In this document: one piece after another, positions 7,454 to 17,900 of the stretch
Numbering within the stretch: the first letter of the stretch is position 1
Layout of the letters: each line of letters starts with the position of its first letter
NCBI GenBank assembly: GCA_964399535.1
Contig: CAYNRE010000030.1
Location: forward strand, 62,001-126,000
DNA length: 64,000 nucleotides
Direction of reading: 5' to 3'
DNA from: CAYNRE01 sp964399535
GTDB taxonomy: Bacteria > Planctomycetota > Planctomycetia > Pirellulales > CAYNRE01
The notes under the pieces: model-generated
What the model saw: only the letters and a program-made list of their open reading frames with translations
Told to the model about the DNA's origin: nothing
The model's database searches: none
Made by a program: the position numbers and the translations under genes

Positions 7454-9931
7454 ATGAAGATGCAAAGCCACTGCTCGCGACGAACACGGCTTCGAGCCGG
7501 CTGCCTGGCCCTGGCGCTGGGCGCGCTACTGCCGGGCAACGCGGTTCAAAGGCTCCAGGCCAACGAGCCGGCGGCGATCGTCCGGCTGGAAGTATTCCCG
7601 CCCGATATTCAGCTCTCGAACCAGCGCGATCGGCAGCAGTTCATCGTTCAAGCAACGCGGGCCGACGAGATCACGCTCGATGTTACCGGCCAGGCCACGG
7701 CCAGCCTGGCCGACTCGGCCTTGGCCCGGCTCGACGGGTTCACACTTTACCCTTTGGCCGATGGCGCCACCGAACTGGTGGTTGACTACGCCGGGCACCA
7801 GGTGCGCGTGCCCGTGGCCGTGGCCGGCGCCGCCGCCGACCGGCCGGTCAGTTTCAAGCTGGACTTGATGCCGGTTTTCATGCGGGCCGGCTGCAACACG
7901 GGAAGCTGCCACGGCGCCGCCCGGGGTAAAGACGGTTTTCGGCTATCGCTTTTCGGTTTCGACCCGGATGGCGATTTTCACCGGGTGACCCGCGAGATCA
8001 GCTATCGCCGCATTAACCTGGCCCGGCCCGAGGCCAGCCTGCTCATGGAGAAAGCGGTGGGCTCCGTGCCGCACACGGGCGGAAAGCGATTTGAGAGCGA
8101 TTCGGAGTACTACCAACTCTTGCTGGAATGGCTGCAACGCGGCGCGCCGCCCGACACCGGCGAGGTTCCCAAGGTGGTATCGGTCGAGTTGTATCCGCCC
8201 CGGGCGGTGCTCGAGGGCGCCGGCGCGACGCAGCAGTTTTTGGCCCGGGCCAAGTACGCCGATGGCTCGGACCGCGACATCACGCACCTGGCCGTGTTCC
8301 TTTCGAACAACGACAACTCGGCCGCGATCAGCGTCGATGGCATGGTTACCGCGGGTGCGCGGGGCGAAGCGTTTGTGATGGCCCGGTTCGATACCCACAC
8401 GGTGGGCCGCCAGGTGCTGGCGTTGCCAAGCGACTTGCAGTACACGCCGCCCCAGTCGTCGCCGGTGAACTACATCGACGAACTGGTCGAAGCCAAACTC
8501 GAGAAGCTGCGGATTCTGCCGAGCGAGCTCTGCAGCGACGCGGAGTTCCTGCGGCGCGTCACGCTCGATATCGCCGGCCAGCTTCCCACGGTCGAGCAGT
8601 ACCGGCAGTTTCTGGACGATCCGGCTCCCGACAAGCGGGCCAAGCGGATTGACCAGCTCCTGGAACAGAAGGAGTTTTCGGAAATCTGGGCCATGAAGTG
8701 GGCCGAATTGCTCATGATTCGCTCGATTCCGAACCGGATGAGCCAGAAGTCGGCGTTTCTCTATGCCAACTGGCTCACCAACCAGATATCGAGCAACGTG
8801 CCGCTGAACCAAATGGTGCAAGAGCTACTCAGCGCCAAAGGGGGCACATTCAAGAGCCCCGCCACCAACTTTTACCAGGTCGAGCCCGACACGCTGAAGC
8901 TAGCCGAAAACGTGGCCCAGGTTTTCATGGGCATCCGGACCCAGTGTGCCCAGTGCCATAACCACCCGTTCGATCGCTGGACGATGGACGACTACTACAG
9001 CTTCGCCGCCTTCTTTGCCCAGGTGGGTCGCAAAACTGGCGAAGACTATCGCGAGACCATCGTCTTCAATTCAGGCGGCGGTGAAGTGAACCACCTGGTC
9101 GGTGGCCAACCGATGGCGCCCAAGTTCCTGGGGGGCCCTCAGCCCGATCTGGCCGGGCGCGACCGGCGCGAGGTGCTGGCTCAGTGGCTGGCCTCGCCCG
9201 AGAATCCTTATTTCGCCACCAGCATTGCCAACCGGGTCTGGGCTCACTTTTTCGGAGTCGGCATCGTGGAGCCGGTCGACGACGTGCGGGTCAGCAACCC
9301 TCCCTCGAACCCCGAGCTGTTCCAGGCCCTGGGAGAAAAGTTCACCTCGTACAACTACGATTTCAAGCAATTGGTGCGCGATATCTGCAATTCCAACGCC
9401 TACCAGCGCACGAGCCAACGCAACGATTCGAACCAGGGAGACGAGCTGAACTTTGCCCATGCCCGGGTGCGGCGCATTCGGGCCGAAAACCTGCTCGACT
9501 GCATTAGCCAGGTGACGGAAACCAAAGACAAGTTTGCGGGGCTGCCGCTGGGGGCCAAGGCAACGCAAATTGCCGACGGCAGCAGCAGCACTTATTTTCT
9601 CAATACCTTTGGCCGGTCGACTCGCACCACGGTATGTACCTGCGAGGTGCGGACCGAACCCACCTTGTCGCAGGCCCTGCACCTGTTGAACGGCGAAACC
9701 GCGGGCCAGAAAATTCGCGACGGCCAGGTGATCGACCGGCTCATGGCCGACGGCAACACTCCGGCCCAGGTGATCGAAAACCTGTACTTGCGGACCCTTG
9801 CTCGCCAGCCAAGCGCCGCGGAAACCGAGCGGCTGCTGGCCAACGTATCGGAAGCGCCCGATCCGAAAACCGGGCTGGAAGACGTGTTCTGGGCATTGTT
9901 GAACTCGCGCGAGTTCATCTTCAACCATTGA
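7454..9931 (+). CDS. DUF1549/DUF1553 (PSCyt2/PSD1) cytochrome-like protein with Ig-like domains
   Basis: The protein has 825 residues. Start ATG 7454 gives a signal peptide (RLRAGCLALALGALLPG); the longer frame from 7409 is hydrophilic. Ig-like (Big_2-type) stretches begin near VVRLEVFP-like strands and recur at VVSVELYPPRAVLEGAG. A CX4CH motif (Cys147, Cys152, His153 in GCNTGSCHG) lies in the N-terminal third. DUF1549 follows, with a canonical CAQCH heme site (Cys498, Cys501, His502) in QCAQCHNHPFDRW. The C-terminal third is DUF1553, with SIANRVWAHFFGVGIVEPVDD. The family is exported, heme-binding by motif and of unknown substrate. It pairs with DUF1501 proteins throughout planctomycetes. 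Confidence 0.92.
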   Translation: MKMQSHCSRRTRLRAGCLALALGALLPGNAVQRLQANEPAAIVRLEVFPPDIQLSNQRDRQQFIVQATRADEITLDVTGQATASLADSALARLDGFTLYPLADGATELVVDYAGHQVRVPVAVAGAAADRPVSFKLDLMPVFMRAGCNTGSCHGAARGKDGFRLSLFGFDPDGDFHRVTREISYRRINLARPEASLLMEKAVGSVPHTGGKRFESDSEYYQLLLEWLQRGAPPDTGEVPKVVSVELYPPRAVLEGAGATQQFLARAKYADGSDRDITHLAVFLSNNDNSAAISVDGMVTAGARGEAFVMARFDTHTVGRQVLALPSDLQYTPPQSSPVNYIDELVEAKLEKLRILPSELCSDAEFLRRVTLDIAGQLPTVEQYRQFLDDPAPDKRAKRIDQLLEQKEFSEIWAMKWAELLMIRSIPNRMSQKSAFLYANWLTNQISSNVPLNQMVQELLSAKGGTFKSPATNFYQVEPDTLKLAENVAQVFMGIRTQCAQCHNHPFDRWTMDDYYSFAAFFAQVGRKTGEDYRETIVFNSGGGEVNHLVGGQPMAPKFLGGPQPDLAGRDRREVLAQWLASPENPYFATSIANRVWAHFFGVGIVEPVDDVRVSNPPSNPELFQALGEKFTSYNYDFKQLVRDICNSNAYQRTSQRNDSNQGDELNFAHARVRRIRAENLLDCISQVTETKDKFAGLPLGAKATQIADGSSSTYFLNTFGRSTRTTVCTCEVRTEPTLSQALHLLNGETAGQKIRDGQVIDRLMADGNTPAQVIENLYLRTLARQPSAAETERLLANVSEAPDPKTGLEDVFWALLNSREFIFNH

Positions 9932-10017
9932 GCTGGCCGCCGGAGGCGGCCGCCGGGCGCGTGTGGCGAGCGAGCGTTTAGGAGCAAACCGCGCCTCGCC
10001 GGGAAACGATCGAGTCG

Positions 10018-11985
10018 ATGAGAACCCTTGCACTACGGGCCCTCTGCCCGGCGCTATTGCTGGCGAGCCTGGCGGCCCCCAAAGCCCTTGCCGAGGACGC
10101 GCCGGCCGACCAGCCCAAGATTACCTTCGACGAACACGTCAAGCCGATCCTGCGCGACAACTGCGTATTCTGTCACAGCCAGGATGAAGCCAAGAGCGAC
10201 CTGGCGCTCGACGCCTACGGCTCGCTGATGCGCGGAGGCGCGGGGGGCCAGGTGGTGGTGCCCGGCGATCCAGATTCCTCGCGCCTGTGGAAACTGGTCA
10301 GCCACCAGGAAAGCCCGCAGATGCCCCCGGAGCAGGACAAACTGCCCGATGAAGTGCTCGAAACCTTGCGCGTTTGGATCGAGCGCGGCGCGCTGGAAAA
10401 CTCGGGCTCGACGGCCCAGATTAAACCCAAGAAGAAAATTCAGATGTCGGCCGCGGCGGGCGCGGGTCGGCCCGACGGACCGCCCCCCATGCCCGAGGGT
10501 TTGTCGCGGCGGGCACAAATTTATGCCGCGCACGGTACCCCGCTGACCGCCCTGGCGGTCAGCCCCTGGGCTCCGCTGGTGGCCGTGGCCAGCCAACAGC
10601 AGGTGTTGCTCTACCACAGCGAAACGGCCGAACTGTTGGGGGTCTTGCCCTTCCCCGAGGGAATTCCCCATGTGCTCAAGTTCAGCCGCAGTGGCACGCT
10701 TTTACTGGCCGGCGGGGGGCGCGGCGGCAAGTCGGGACGGGTCGTGGTCTTCGAAGTGCGCACCGGCAAACGCGTGTTCGAAATCGGCGACGAGCTCGAC
10801 ACCGTGCTCGCCGCCGACATTAACGAAGACCACACCCAAATTGCCCTGGGCGGACCGAGCAAGGTGCTGCGGGTGTACAACACGGCCGATGGCTCGCTGG
10901 CCTACGAATCGCGCAAGCACACCGAATGGATTCTGGCCGTCGATTTCAGCCCCGACGGCGTGCTGCTGGCTTCCGCCGACCGCAACGGCGGGCTGTTCGT
11001 GTGGGAGGCCGAGACCGGCCGCGAGTATCTGACCCTGCGCGGGCACGAGGGGGCCGTGAACGACGTGAGCTGGCGCGACGATTCGAACTTGTTGGCTTCG
11101 GCCAGCGAAGACGGCACCGTGCGGCTGTGGGAGGTGGAGACTGGCACCCAGGTCAAGGGGTGGGGCGCCCACAACGGGGCCCAATCGGTGCGATTCGCCC
11201 ACGACGGCCGGCTGGTTTCCACAGGGCGCGAGCAGCGGGCCAAGCTTTGGAACGGAGAGGGCGCCATCGAACGGGAATTCGAACCGCTGGGCGACGTGGC
11301 CCTCGAAGCCGCGGTAACTCACGACGGTTCGCGGGTGGTGGCCGGCGGTTGGACCGGCGACCTTCGTGTCTTTCAACTTGCCGATGGAGCGCAGCTCGCC
11401 AGCTTAAGTGTCAATCCGCCCGCCTTGGCCCAATTGGCCCAGGCCGCCGCCGAACGGGCCGCCCAAGCCCGCGCGCAAGTCGAAAGCCTGGCCGCCGAAG
11501 TAGCCGCGCTTCAAACGCAGCTCGCCCAACAGTCGACCGCGCTAGAAGCGGGTCAGGCCGAGCTGGGCACGGCGGAAACCCAGTTGGCCAGCCTGGCCGA
11601 ACTCAAGGCCACGGCCGAGAAACTGGCGCTGGAGCGGGCCGCCGCCTTCGAGGCGGCTCAAGCCCAGTTGGCGGCAGCCATGAAGCTGATCGAGCAAACC
11701 ACGCTGGATAAAGAGGCCGCCGACAAGCTGCTGGCTGCCCAGGCAGCCGCTCACCAGGCCTTGGCCGACGCGGCGGCGGCCCAGCGCGAGGCCGCCCAGC
11801 GGTTGGCCGCCGAGCGCGACGCGGCTCAGCAGCAGTTGGCCGCTAAGGCTGCCGACTTGGCGGCCGCCCAAGAGCGCGCACGCCAGGCTGCGACCGATGC
11901 CGAGCAAATCGCCGCCGAGCAGGCTGCCGACGAGGCCGCCCGGGCCGCGGCGCCCGCCGAGGGTGCTCCGGCCGACGGCGGCTAA
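10018..11985 (+). CDS. PSCyt1 cytochrome c / WD40 / coiled-coil protein
   Basis: The 655-residue protein starts with a signal peptide (ALRALCPALLLASLAAPKALA). A planctomycete cytochrome c domain (PSCyt1) follows, with the heme motif CVFCH (Cys49, Cys52, His53) and the later MPPEQDKLPDEVL segment. Residues of about 170 to 470 form WD40 repeats, for example HTEWILAVDFSPDGVLLASA and HEGAVNDVSWRDDSNLLASA. The last 175 residues are an almost uninterrupted Ala/Gln/Glu coiled coil. It is the last gene of the cassette, 86 bases after the DUF1549 gene. The domain order suggests a periplasmic electron-transfer subunit with a propeller and a long helical arm for assembly (inference). Its TAA stop overlaps the stop codon of the convergent oxidoreductase gene. 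Confidence 0.92.
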   Translation: MRTLALRALCPALLLASLAAPKALAEDAPADQPKITFDEHVKPILRDNCVFCHSQDEAKSDLALDAYGSLMRGGAGGQVVVPGDPDSSRLWKLVSHQESPQMPPEQDKLPDEVLETLRVWIERGALENSGSTAQIKPKKKIQMSAAAGAGRPDGPPPMPEGLSRRAQIYAAHGTPLTALAVSPWAPLVAVASQQQVLLYHSETAELLGVLPFPEGIPHVLKFSRSGTLLLAGGGRGGKSGRVVVFEVRTGKRVFEIGDELDTVLAADINEDHTQIALGGPSKVLRVYNTADGSLAYESRKHTEWILAVDFSPDGVLLASADRNGGLFVWEAETGREYLTLRGHEGAVNDVSWRDDSNLLASASEDGTVRLWEVETGTQVKGWGAHNGAQSVRFAHDGRLVSTGREQRAKLWNGEGAIEREFEPLGDVALEAAVTHDGSRVVAGGWTGDLRVFQLADGAQLASLSVNPPALAQLAQAAAERAAQARAQVESLAAEVAALQTQLAQQSTALEAGQAELGTAETQLASLAELKATAEKLALERAAAFEAAQAQLAAAMKLIEQTTLDKEAADKLLAAQAAAHQALADAAAAQREAAQRLAAERDAAQQQLAAKAADLAAAQERARQAATDAEQIAAEQAADEAARAAAPAEGAPADGG

Positions 11986-13262
11986 GAGGCCTGAGCCTGG
12001 GGGCTGGCCTGGCTCAGCGTATGGGTCGGAACCATCCGTCGCGAGGGCTCGTCCCAGCTCATCATTTGGCCGGTGCGCCACGACTCGTTGGCCATGCACA
12101 CGGCGACCACGCCCGCGGTGCCCAACTCCACGGGGCAGTTAAGCGGCTCGCCGCTGCGCAGGTGGTTTTGCAGGTTGGTGTGGTGCAGCGTGATGTCTTC
12201 CCCGCCGGTTTTCTGGTGCTCGCCCAGCGTTTTGCCATCTTTGTCTCGGGCAATCCAACCGGTGGCGGTGAACTGGAGCGTGCCTCGGTAGCCGCGAATC
12301 AGGTGGTCGAGCCCCACGCGGTTGCTCATGGTGCCCAGTACGTATACGGTCATTGCCCGAGGGTATTCACAGATCATTTCAAAGTTGTCGGGCAAATCAC
12401 GCCCATCGGGCCATTGCCAGATGCCCCCCATGCCCACCACCCGGCGCGGGTACATCAGGCGGCAAGCCTTGAGAATGCGGGTTAGCCGGTGAATGAACAG
12501 ATCGGTGCAAATTCCGCCGGAATAGGCCGAGTAGCAGCGCCACTCGTGGTAATGGTGTGGATTCCAGGGCACGGCGGGGGCATCGCCCAGCCAGGTTTGC
12601 CAATCTAAATCGGGGGGCTGGGGCTGGTCGTCGCGCACTTCCGGGTCGCGGAACGGTCCTTGCTTGTCGTAGCGGCGCACATACTCGATCTGGGCCTGCA
12701 CCACCTGGCCGATCAAACCCTCGTCGATTGCCTGCGCGGCCGAAATATAGCTGTCGTCGGCCATCGACTGCACGCCGACCTGAACCGGCCGCCCGGTTTC
12801 GCGCTGTTTATCCCACACGGCAAAGGCCTCGTCGGCCGTATGGGTCAGCGGTTTTTCGCAGTACACGGCTTTCCCCGCCTCGAGCGCCGCGATCGTCATC
12901 CGGGCGTGCCAATGTTCGGGCGTGGCGATGGTTACGTAGTCCACGTCGTCGCGCTCGAGCAGCTCGCGAAAATCGGTCGTGGGTTCGGCCCCGATCGAGG
13001 CGGCTCCGCGCTCGGCCCGAGTACGCCAGCAATCGGCCACCATGACCGCTTGCAAGTTGTTTTTCTCCTTCAGGGCGTTGAACGCGCTCAGGTGGGCGGA
13101 CCCCATACCCCCGGCGCCGATGTAACCGATCCGCAACCGGTCGTTGGCCCCGACGATGCGGGCGTAGCTGGCGGCGGTGAAGGACTGCGCCGCCAGCGTG
13201 GCGCCGGTGGTGGCCATCCAGGCGCGGCGAGAAACGGTGGGCGGCTTACTGGGGGTGGTCAC
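11982..13262 (-). CDS. Gfo/Idh/MocA-family oxidoreductase, Tat-exported
   Basis: The protein has 426 residues. I place the start at GTG 13262: CAGGAG lies 8 bases upstream, and the start gives a Tat signal (SRRAWMATTGATLAAQS). The N-terminal Rossmann domain has GYIGAGGMGSAHLSAF for NAD(P) binding. The family EKP motif is in YCEKPLTHTADEAF, and HWHARMTIAALEAGK precedes it. The C-terminal domain is the usual alpha/beta substrate domain. These exported oxidoreductases are typical of planctomycetes and are thought to act on sugars or cyclitols, with the cofactor loaded before export. The substrate cannot be told from sequence. It converges on the cassette at 3451-11985 with the two stop codons sharing CTAA. 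Confidence 0.92.
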   Translation of the reverse strand: MTTPSKPPTVSRRAWMATTGATLAAQSFTAASYARIVGANDRLRIGYIGAGGMGSAHLSAFNALKEKNNLQAVMVADCWRTRAERGAASIGAEPTTDFRELLERDDVDYVTIATPEHWHARMTIAALEAGKAVYCEKPLTHTADEAFAVWDKQRETGRPVQVGVQSMADDSYISAAQAIDEGLIGQVVQAQIEYVRRYDKQGPFRDPEVRDDQPQPPDLDWQTWLGDAPAVPWNPHHYHEWRCYSAYSGGICTDLFIHRLTRILKACRLMYPRRVVGMGGIWQWPDGRDLPDNFEMICEYPRAMTVYVLGTMSNRVGLDHLIRGYRGTLQFTATGWIARDKDGKTLGEHQKTGGEDITLHHTNLQNHLRSGEPLNCPVELGTAGVVAVCMANESWRTGQMMSWDEPSRRMVPTHTLSQASPQAQAS

Positions 13263-13505
13263 GGGGTTCTCCTGGAGACGAGCGTCTAGAATCTCCGGTA
13301 GCAGCGCGGCCGCGGCACTCACCGCGGCGCGGAGCAAACCCAGGATATAGACGCGCCCGGGCCAAGATGCAATCCGGCGGCGCCCAACCGGGGCACTCGC
13401 GGCTGCCCTTTGAAAGGCCACGCGCGCCTACCGGCGCTGCGCCCATGCTGGGGGCCGTGGCTAGGCCGACCACACCCCGCCCCCGGCTTTGAGCCCCCCC
13501 CTTGG

Positions 13506-14996
13506 TTAACTCCAGGCGAAGTCGCCGGCGTTCACGCTGGGCAGATGGCTCACCCCCATCAGAAATTTGTCGACGGCCCGGGCCGCTTCGCGCCCCTCGT
13601 GAATGGCCCAAACCACCAGCGACTGGCCGCGACGCAGATCGCCGGCGGCGAAAACGCCTTCGACGCTCGCCATGTAGTTAGCGTCGCACTTCACGTTGCC
13701 CCGGGCATCCAATTCCAGGCCCAAGTCGCCAATCGGCCCGCGGCGCTCGGGCCCCAAAAAGCCCATCGCCAAGAGCACCAACTGGCAAGGCCACTCTCGC
13801 TGGGTCCCCTCGACCTCGACAAACGGGCGGCCGTCGGGGCCCTTTTCCCATTTAATTTCGGTGGTAATCAGGCTCCGCACACGGCCCTGGTCGTCGCCGC
13901 GAAACTCCTTGGTCAAAATACTCCAGTGGCGATCGCAGCCCTCCTCGTGCGAGGTGCTGGTGCGCATCATGACTGGCCAATAGGGCCAAGGGGTTTGCGT
14001 GGGGCGCTCGCTACGGCGGGGGTAGTACCCCAGGTCGGGCGGCTTGTCCAAGAGTTCGAACTGAGTGACGCTGCGGGCCTGGTGGCGGTTGGAGGTTCCC
14101 GTGCAGTCGCTGCCGGTATCGCCGCCGCCAATAATGATCACATCCTTGCCCGTGGCCATAATCGACGCGGCCGGGTCGATTTCGTCTCCCTGATTGCGTT
14201 TGTTCTGCTGCGGCAAGAACTCCATCGCGAAATGCACACCTTCCAAATCCCGGCCGGGAATGGGTAAGTCTCGCGGCGCGGTCGAGCCGCCGCACAGCAG
14301 CAGGGCGTCGTACTTCTCGCGCAATTCACCCGTCTCCACGTTCACGCCCACGTTGGCGTTGGTGCGGAACTCGACCCCCTCGGCTTTGAGTTGTTCCACC
14401 CGCCGCCAGACTCGCCACTTCTCGAGCTTGAAATCGGGAATGCCGTACATGAGCAAGCCGCCGGGGCGGTCGGCCCGCTCGAACACGGTTACCTGGTGCC
14501 CGGCGCGGTTCAATTGCTGGGCGGCGGCCAAGCCGGCCGGTCCGCTGCCGACCACGGCGACCCGCTTGCCGGTTCGGGTGGCGGGAATCTCGGGCACGAT
14601 CCAGCCTTCGTCGAAAGCCCGATCGGCGATCGCCATTTCAATTTGCTTGATCGCCACCGGGTCTTCGTTAATGCCGAGCACGCAGGCCGTTTCGCAGGGG
14701 GCCGGGCAAACCCGGCCGGTGAACTCGGGAAAATTATTCGTGGCATGCAACCGGTCGATGGCCTCGCGCCATTGGCCGCGAAAGACCAGGTCGTTCCAGT
14801 CCGGAATAATATTTCCCAACGGGCACCCGGTATGGCAAAAGGGCACTCCGCAATCCATGCAGCGAGCCCCCTGCTCGCGCATTTCCGGTTCGGTCAGCAC
14901 TCGCAGGAATTCCTGGTAGTGCTGCAACCGCTCGCCGACCGGCTGCTTGCCGAACGACTTGCGCTCGTACTTCATGAATCCGCGCACATCACCCAT
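13506..14996 (-). CDS. gltD: glutamate synthase small subunit
   Basis: The 496-residue protein starts MGDVRGFMKYERK, as in the family, with CAGGAG upstream. It supplies electrons from NADPH to the large subunit for reductive transfer of the glutamine amide to 2-oxoglutarate. Two cysteine clusters for [4Fe-4S] are visible: CMDCGVPFCHTGCPLG and CPAPCETACVLG. The FAD dinucleotide fold is at VVGSGPAGLAAAQQLNRAG, and the NADPH fold is at IIIGGGDTGSDC. The length is typical. Its ATG lies inside the last codons of gltB (ATGGGTGA overlap, 14989-14996), which indicates translational coupling. Confidence 0.97.
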   Translation of the reverse strand: MGDVRGFMKYERKSFGKQPVGERLQHYQEFLRVLTEPEMREQGARCMDCGVPFCHTGCPLGNIIPDWNDLVFRGQWREAIDRLHATNNFPEFTGRVCPAPCETACVLGINEDPVAIKQIEMAIADRAFDEGWIVPEIPATRTGKRVAVVGSGPAGLAAAQQLNRAGHQVTVFERADRPGGLLMYGIPDFKLEKWRVWRRVEQLKAEGVEFRTNANVGVNVETGELREKYDALLLCGGSTAPRDLPIPGRDLEGVHFAMEFLPQQNKRNQGDEIDPAASIMATGKDVIIIGGGDTGSDCTGTSNRHQARSVTQFELLDKPPDLGYYPRRSERPTQTPWPYWPVMMRTSTSHEEGCDRHWSILTKEFRGDDQGRVRSLITTEIKWEKGPDGRPFVEVEGTQREWPCQLVLLAMGFLGPERRGPIGDLGLELDARGNVKCDANYMASVEGVFAAGDLRRGQSLVVWAIHEGREAARAVDKFLMGVSHLPSVNAGDFAWS

Positions 14997-17900
14997 GGCT
15001 GACTCCTGCGACCAAAGCGGCGGTGGCCGCATGTTCTTCTTCCAATTCTTTCTGCAGTTCGGCCAAGGCCCGCTTGTAGTCGACGGGCATGACCTTGACC
15101 ATCCGCGGCAGCTCGTCCTGCCAGTGATCGAGAATTGCCTGTCCGCGTTGGCTGCCGGTCAGCGCCACATGGCGCTCGATCAGCCCCTTCAGGTCGGCGA
15201 TCTCGTCCGTATCGGTCAGGCTTTCCAGCGCGACCATCTCGAGATTCACTCGGCTGGGGAAAGTGCCATCCTGGTCCCACACATAGGCGATGCCGCCGCT
15301 CATACCCGCGGCGAAGTTACGGCCCGTACGGCCCAAGATGACCGCCCGGCCCCCGGTCATGTATTCACAGCCGTGGTCTCCCACGCCCTCGACCACCGCC
15401 TTGGCGCCGCTATTGCGCACACAGAAACGCTCACCCGCGATACCGCGCAGGTACAACTCGCCGCTCGTGGCCCCGTACAACACGACGTTGCCCGCGATAA
15501 TGTTTTCCTCGGCCACGAAGGTGCTTTCGCGGGGCGGGTAAACCACTACTTTGCCGCCGGAAAGCCCCTTGCCGCAGTAGTCGTTCACGTCCCCCTCGAC
15601 CCGGCAGGTTACACCGGGTACGCCGAAGGCCATCAGGCTTTGACCGGCCGTGCCGCGGAAGTTGAGCTGGATCGTGTCTTCGGGCAGGCCGCCGGCTCCG
15701 TATTTCTTGGTGATCTCGCTCGAGAGAATCGTGCCCACCGTGCGGTTGATGTTGCGAATGGGCAGGTTCACTTCGACGGGCCGTCCCGACTCGATGGCCG
15801 GCCGGCAGAGATCCAACAGTTCGGTTACGTCGAGCGAGCGCTCGATGCCGTGGTCCTGCGATTCGGCGCAGTAGGTCTTGTAGTGCGCCGGCACCTTGGG
15901 CTGATACAAAATGGCGGAGAAATCCAGCCCCCGGGCTTTCCAGTGGTCGATGGCGGCCCGGGTATCGAGCTGGTCGACCCGGCCCACCATTTCGTTGACT
16001 GTGCGGAAGCCCAGTTGGGCCATGATCTCGCGGAGCCCCTCGGCCACCATGAAGAAATAGTTCACCACGTGTTCGGGGGTGCCGGTGAACTTCTTCCGTA
16101 GAACCGGGTCCTGCGTGGCGATGCCCACGGGGCAGGTATTCAAATGGCACTTGCGCATCATGATGCAGCCCAGCACCACCAGCGAGGCGGTGGCGATGCC
16201 CCATTCCTCGGCGCCCAGCAGCGTGGCAATGGCAATGTCTTTCGGCGTCCGCAATTGGCCGTCGGTTTGCACCACGATCCGCCCGCGCAGGTCGTTCATC
16301 AGGAGCACCTGGTGGGTTTCGGCCAACCCCAGTTCCCAGGGAATTCCGGCGTGTTTGATCGAAGTTTGGGGGCTGGCCCCGGTGCCGCCGTCGTAGCCTG
16401 AAATCAGCACCACGTCGGCCTTGCCCTTGGAAACGCCCGCCGCCACGGTTCCCACGCCCACCTCGGCCACGAGCTTGACGCTGATCCGGGCATCGCGGTT
16501 CGAGTTCTTCAGGTCGTGGATCAGTTGGGCCAGGTCTTCGATCGAGTAAATATCGTGATGCGGCGGGGGCGAAATCAGCCCGACCCCCGGAGTGCTGTGC
16601 CGGATGCGGGCAATTTGCTTGTCGACCTTGTGCCCGGGAAGCTGGCCCCCCTCGCCGGGCTTGGCACCCTGGGCCATCTTGATCTGGAGCTCGCGGGCAT
16701 GGACCAGGTACAGGCTGGTTACGCCGAAGCGGCCGCTGGCCACCTGTTTAATCGCGCTGTTCTTCGAGTCCCCGCCCGGCATGGCCACATAGCGGGCCGG
16801 GTCCTCGCCCCCCTCGCCCGTGTTGCTCTTGCCGCCGATGCGGTTCATGGCCACGGCCAGGGTTTCATGGGCTTCCTGTGAAATCGAACCGAAGCTCATC
16901 GCCCCGGTGGCAAACCGTTTGACGATTTCTTTGGCGGGCTCCACCTGGTCGAGCGGAATCGAGGCCCCGGTCGGCTTAAAATCCAACAGGCCTCGCAAGG
17001 TCAGCAGCCGCCGCTCCTGGCGGTCGATCAGGTCGCAAAACTTGCGAAATTCTTCCCGGCTGTTGAGCTGGGTCGAACGCTGGAGCTGCGCCACTACGTC
17101 GGGGTTGAACAGGTGAGCCTCGCCCTTGCGGCGCCACTGGTATTGGCCCCCTACGTCCAGGCTCAGCAACTGGGGTACCTCGGTGCTGGGATAGGCGTGC
17201 TCGTGCCGGCGAAGCGATTCGTCGGCCACCTCTTCCAGACCAATTCCCTCGATCCGGCTGGCGGTGCCGGTGAAGAACTCTTGCACCAGTGGCGAATTCA
17301 GGCCGATCGCCTCGAAGATCTGAGCGCCGCGATAGCTTTGCTGCGTCGAGATGCCCATTTTCGACATGACCTTGAGCAAGCCCTTGCCCACGGCCTTGAT
17401 GTAGTTCTTTTCCAGCTTCTCATGGGGAATGTCGGCGGGCAAAATGCCCTCGGCCTGCATCTGGTGAAGCGTGGCCAGGGCCAGGTAGGGGTTCACCGCC
17501 CCCGCGCCGTAGCCAGTCAATAGGGCGAAATGCTGCACCTCACGCGGTTCGCCCGACTCGACCACCAGACCGCAATGGGTGCGAGTTCCCTCGCGCACCA
17601 GGTGATGATGCACCCCGCTGGTGGCGAGCAGGGCGGGAATGGCGACATGCCGGGCATCGACGTCGCGGTCGGATAGCACCAGGATCGTGGCCCCCTGGGC
17701 GACAGCCTGGGAAGCCTCGCGGCGCAGGTCGTCCATCCGGCGGCGCAGGCCCGCCGCGCCCTCGGCACGGGGAAACACGGTCGACAGCGTCACGGACCGC
17801 AGTTGGTCTCGATCCAGTTGCTTAATTCGCGCCAATTGCTGATTGGTCAGCACGGGCACATCCAACCGCAGCAACCGGCACTGATCCGGCGTTTCGGCGA

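Noticed and set aside
9935..9951. Hairpin GGCCGCC-GGA-GGCGGCC between two cassette genes
   Set aside because: It has no T-run and lies inside a likely operon. GC-rich hairpins of this size are expected by chance here.
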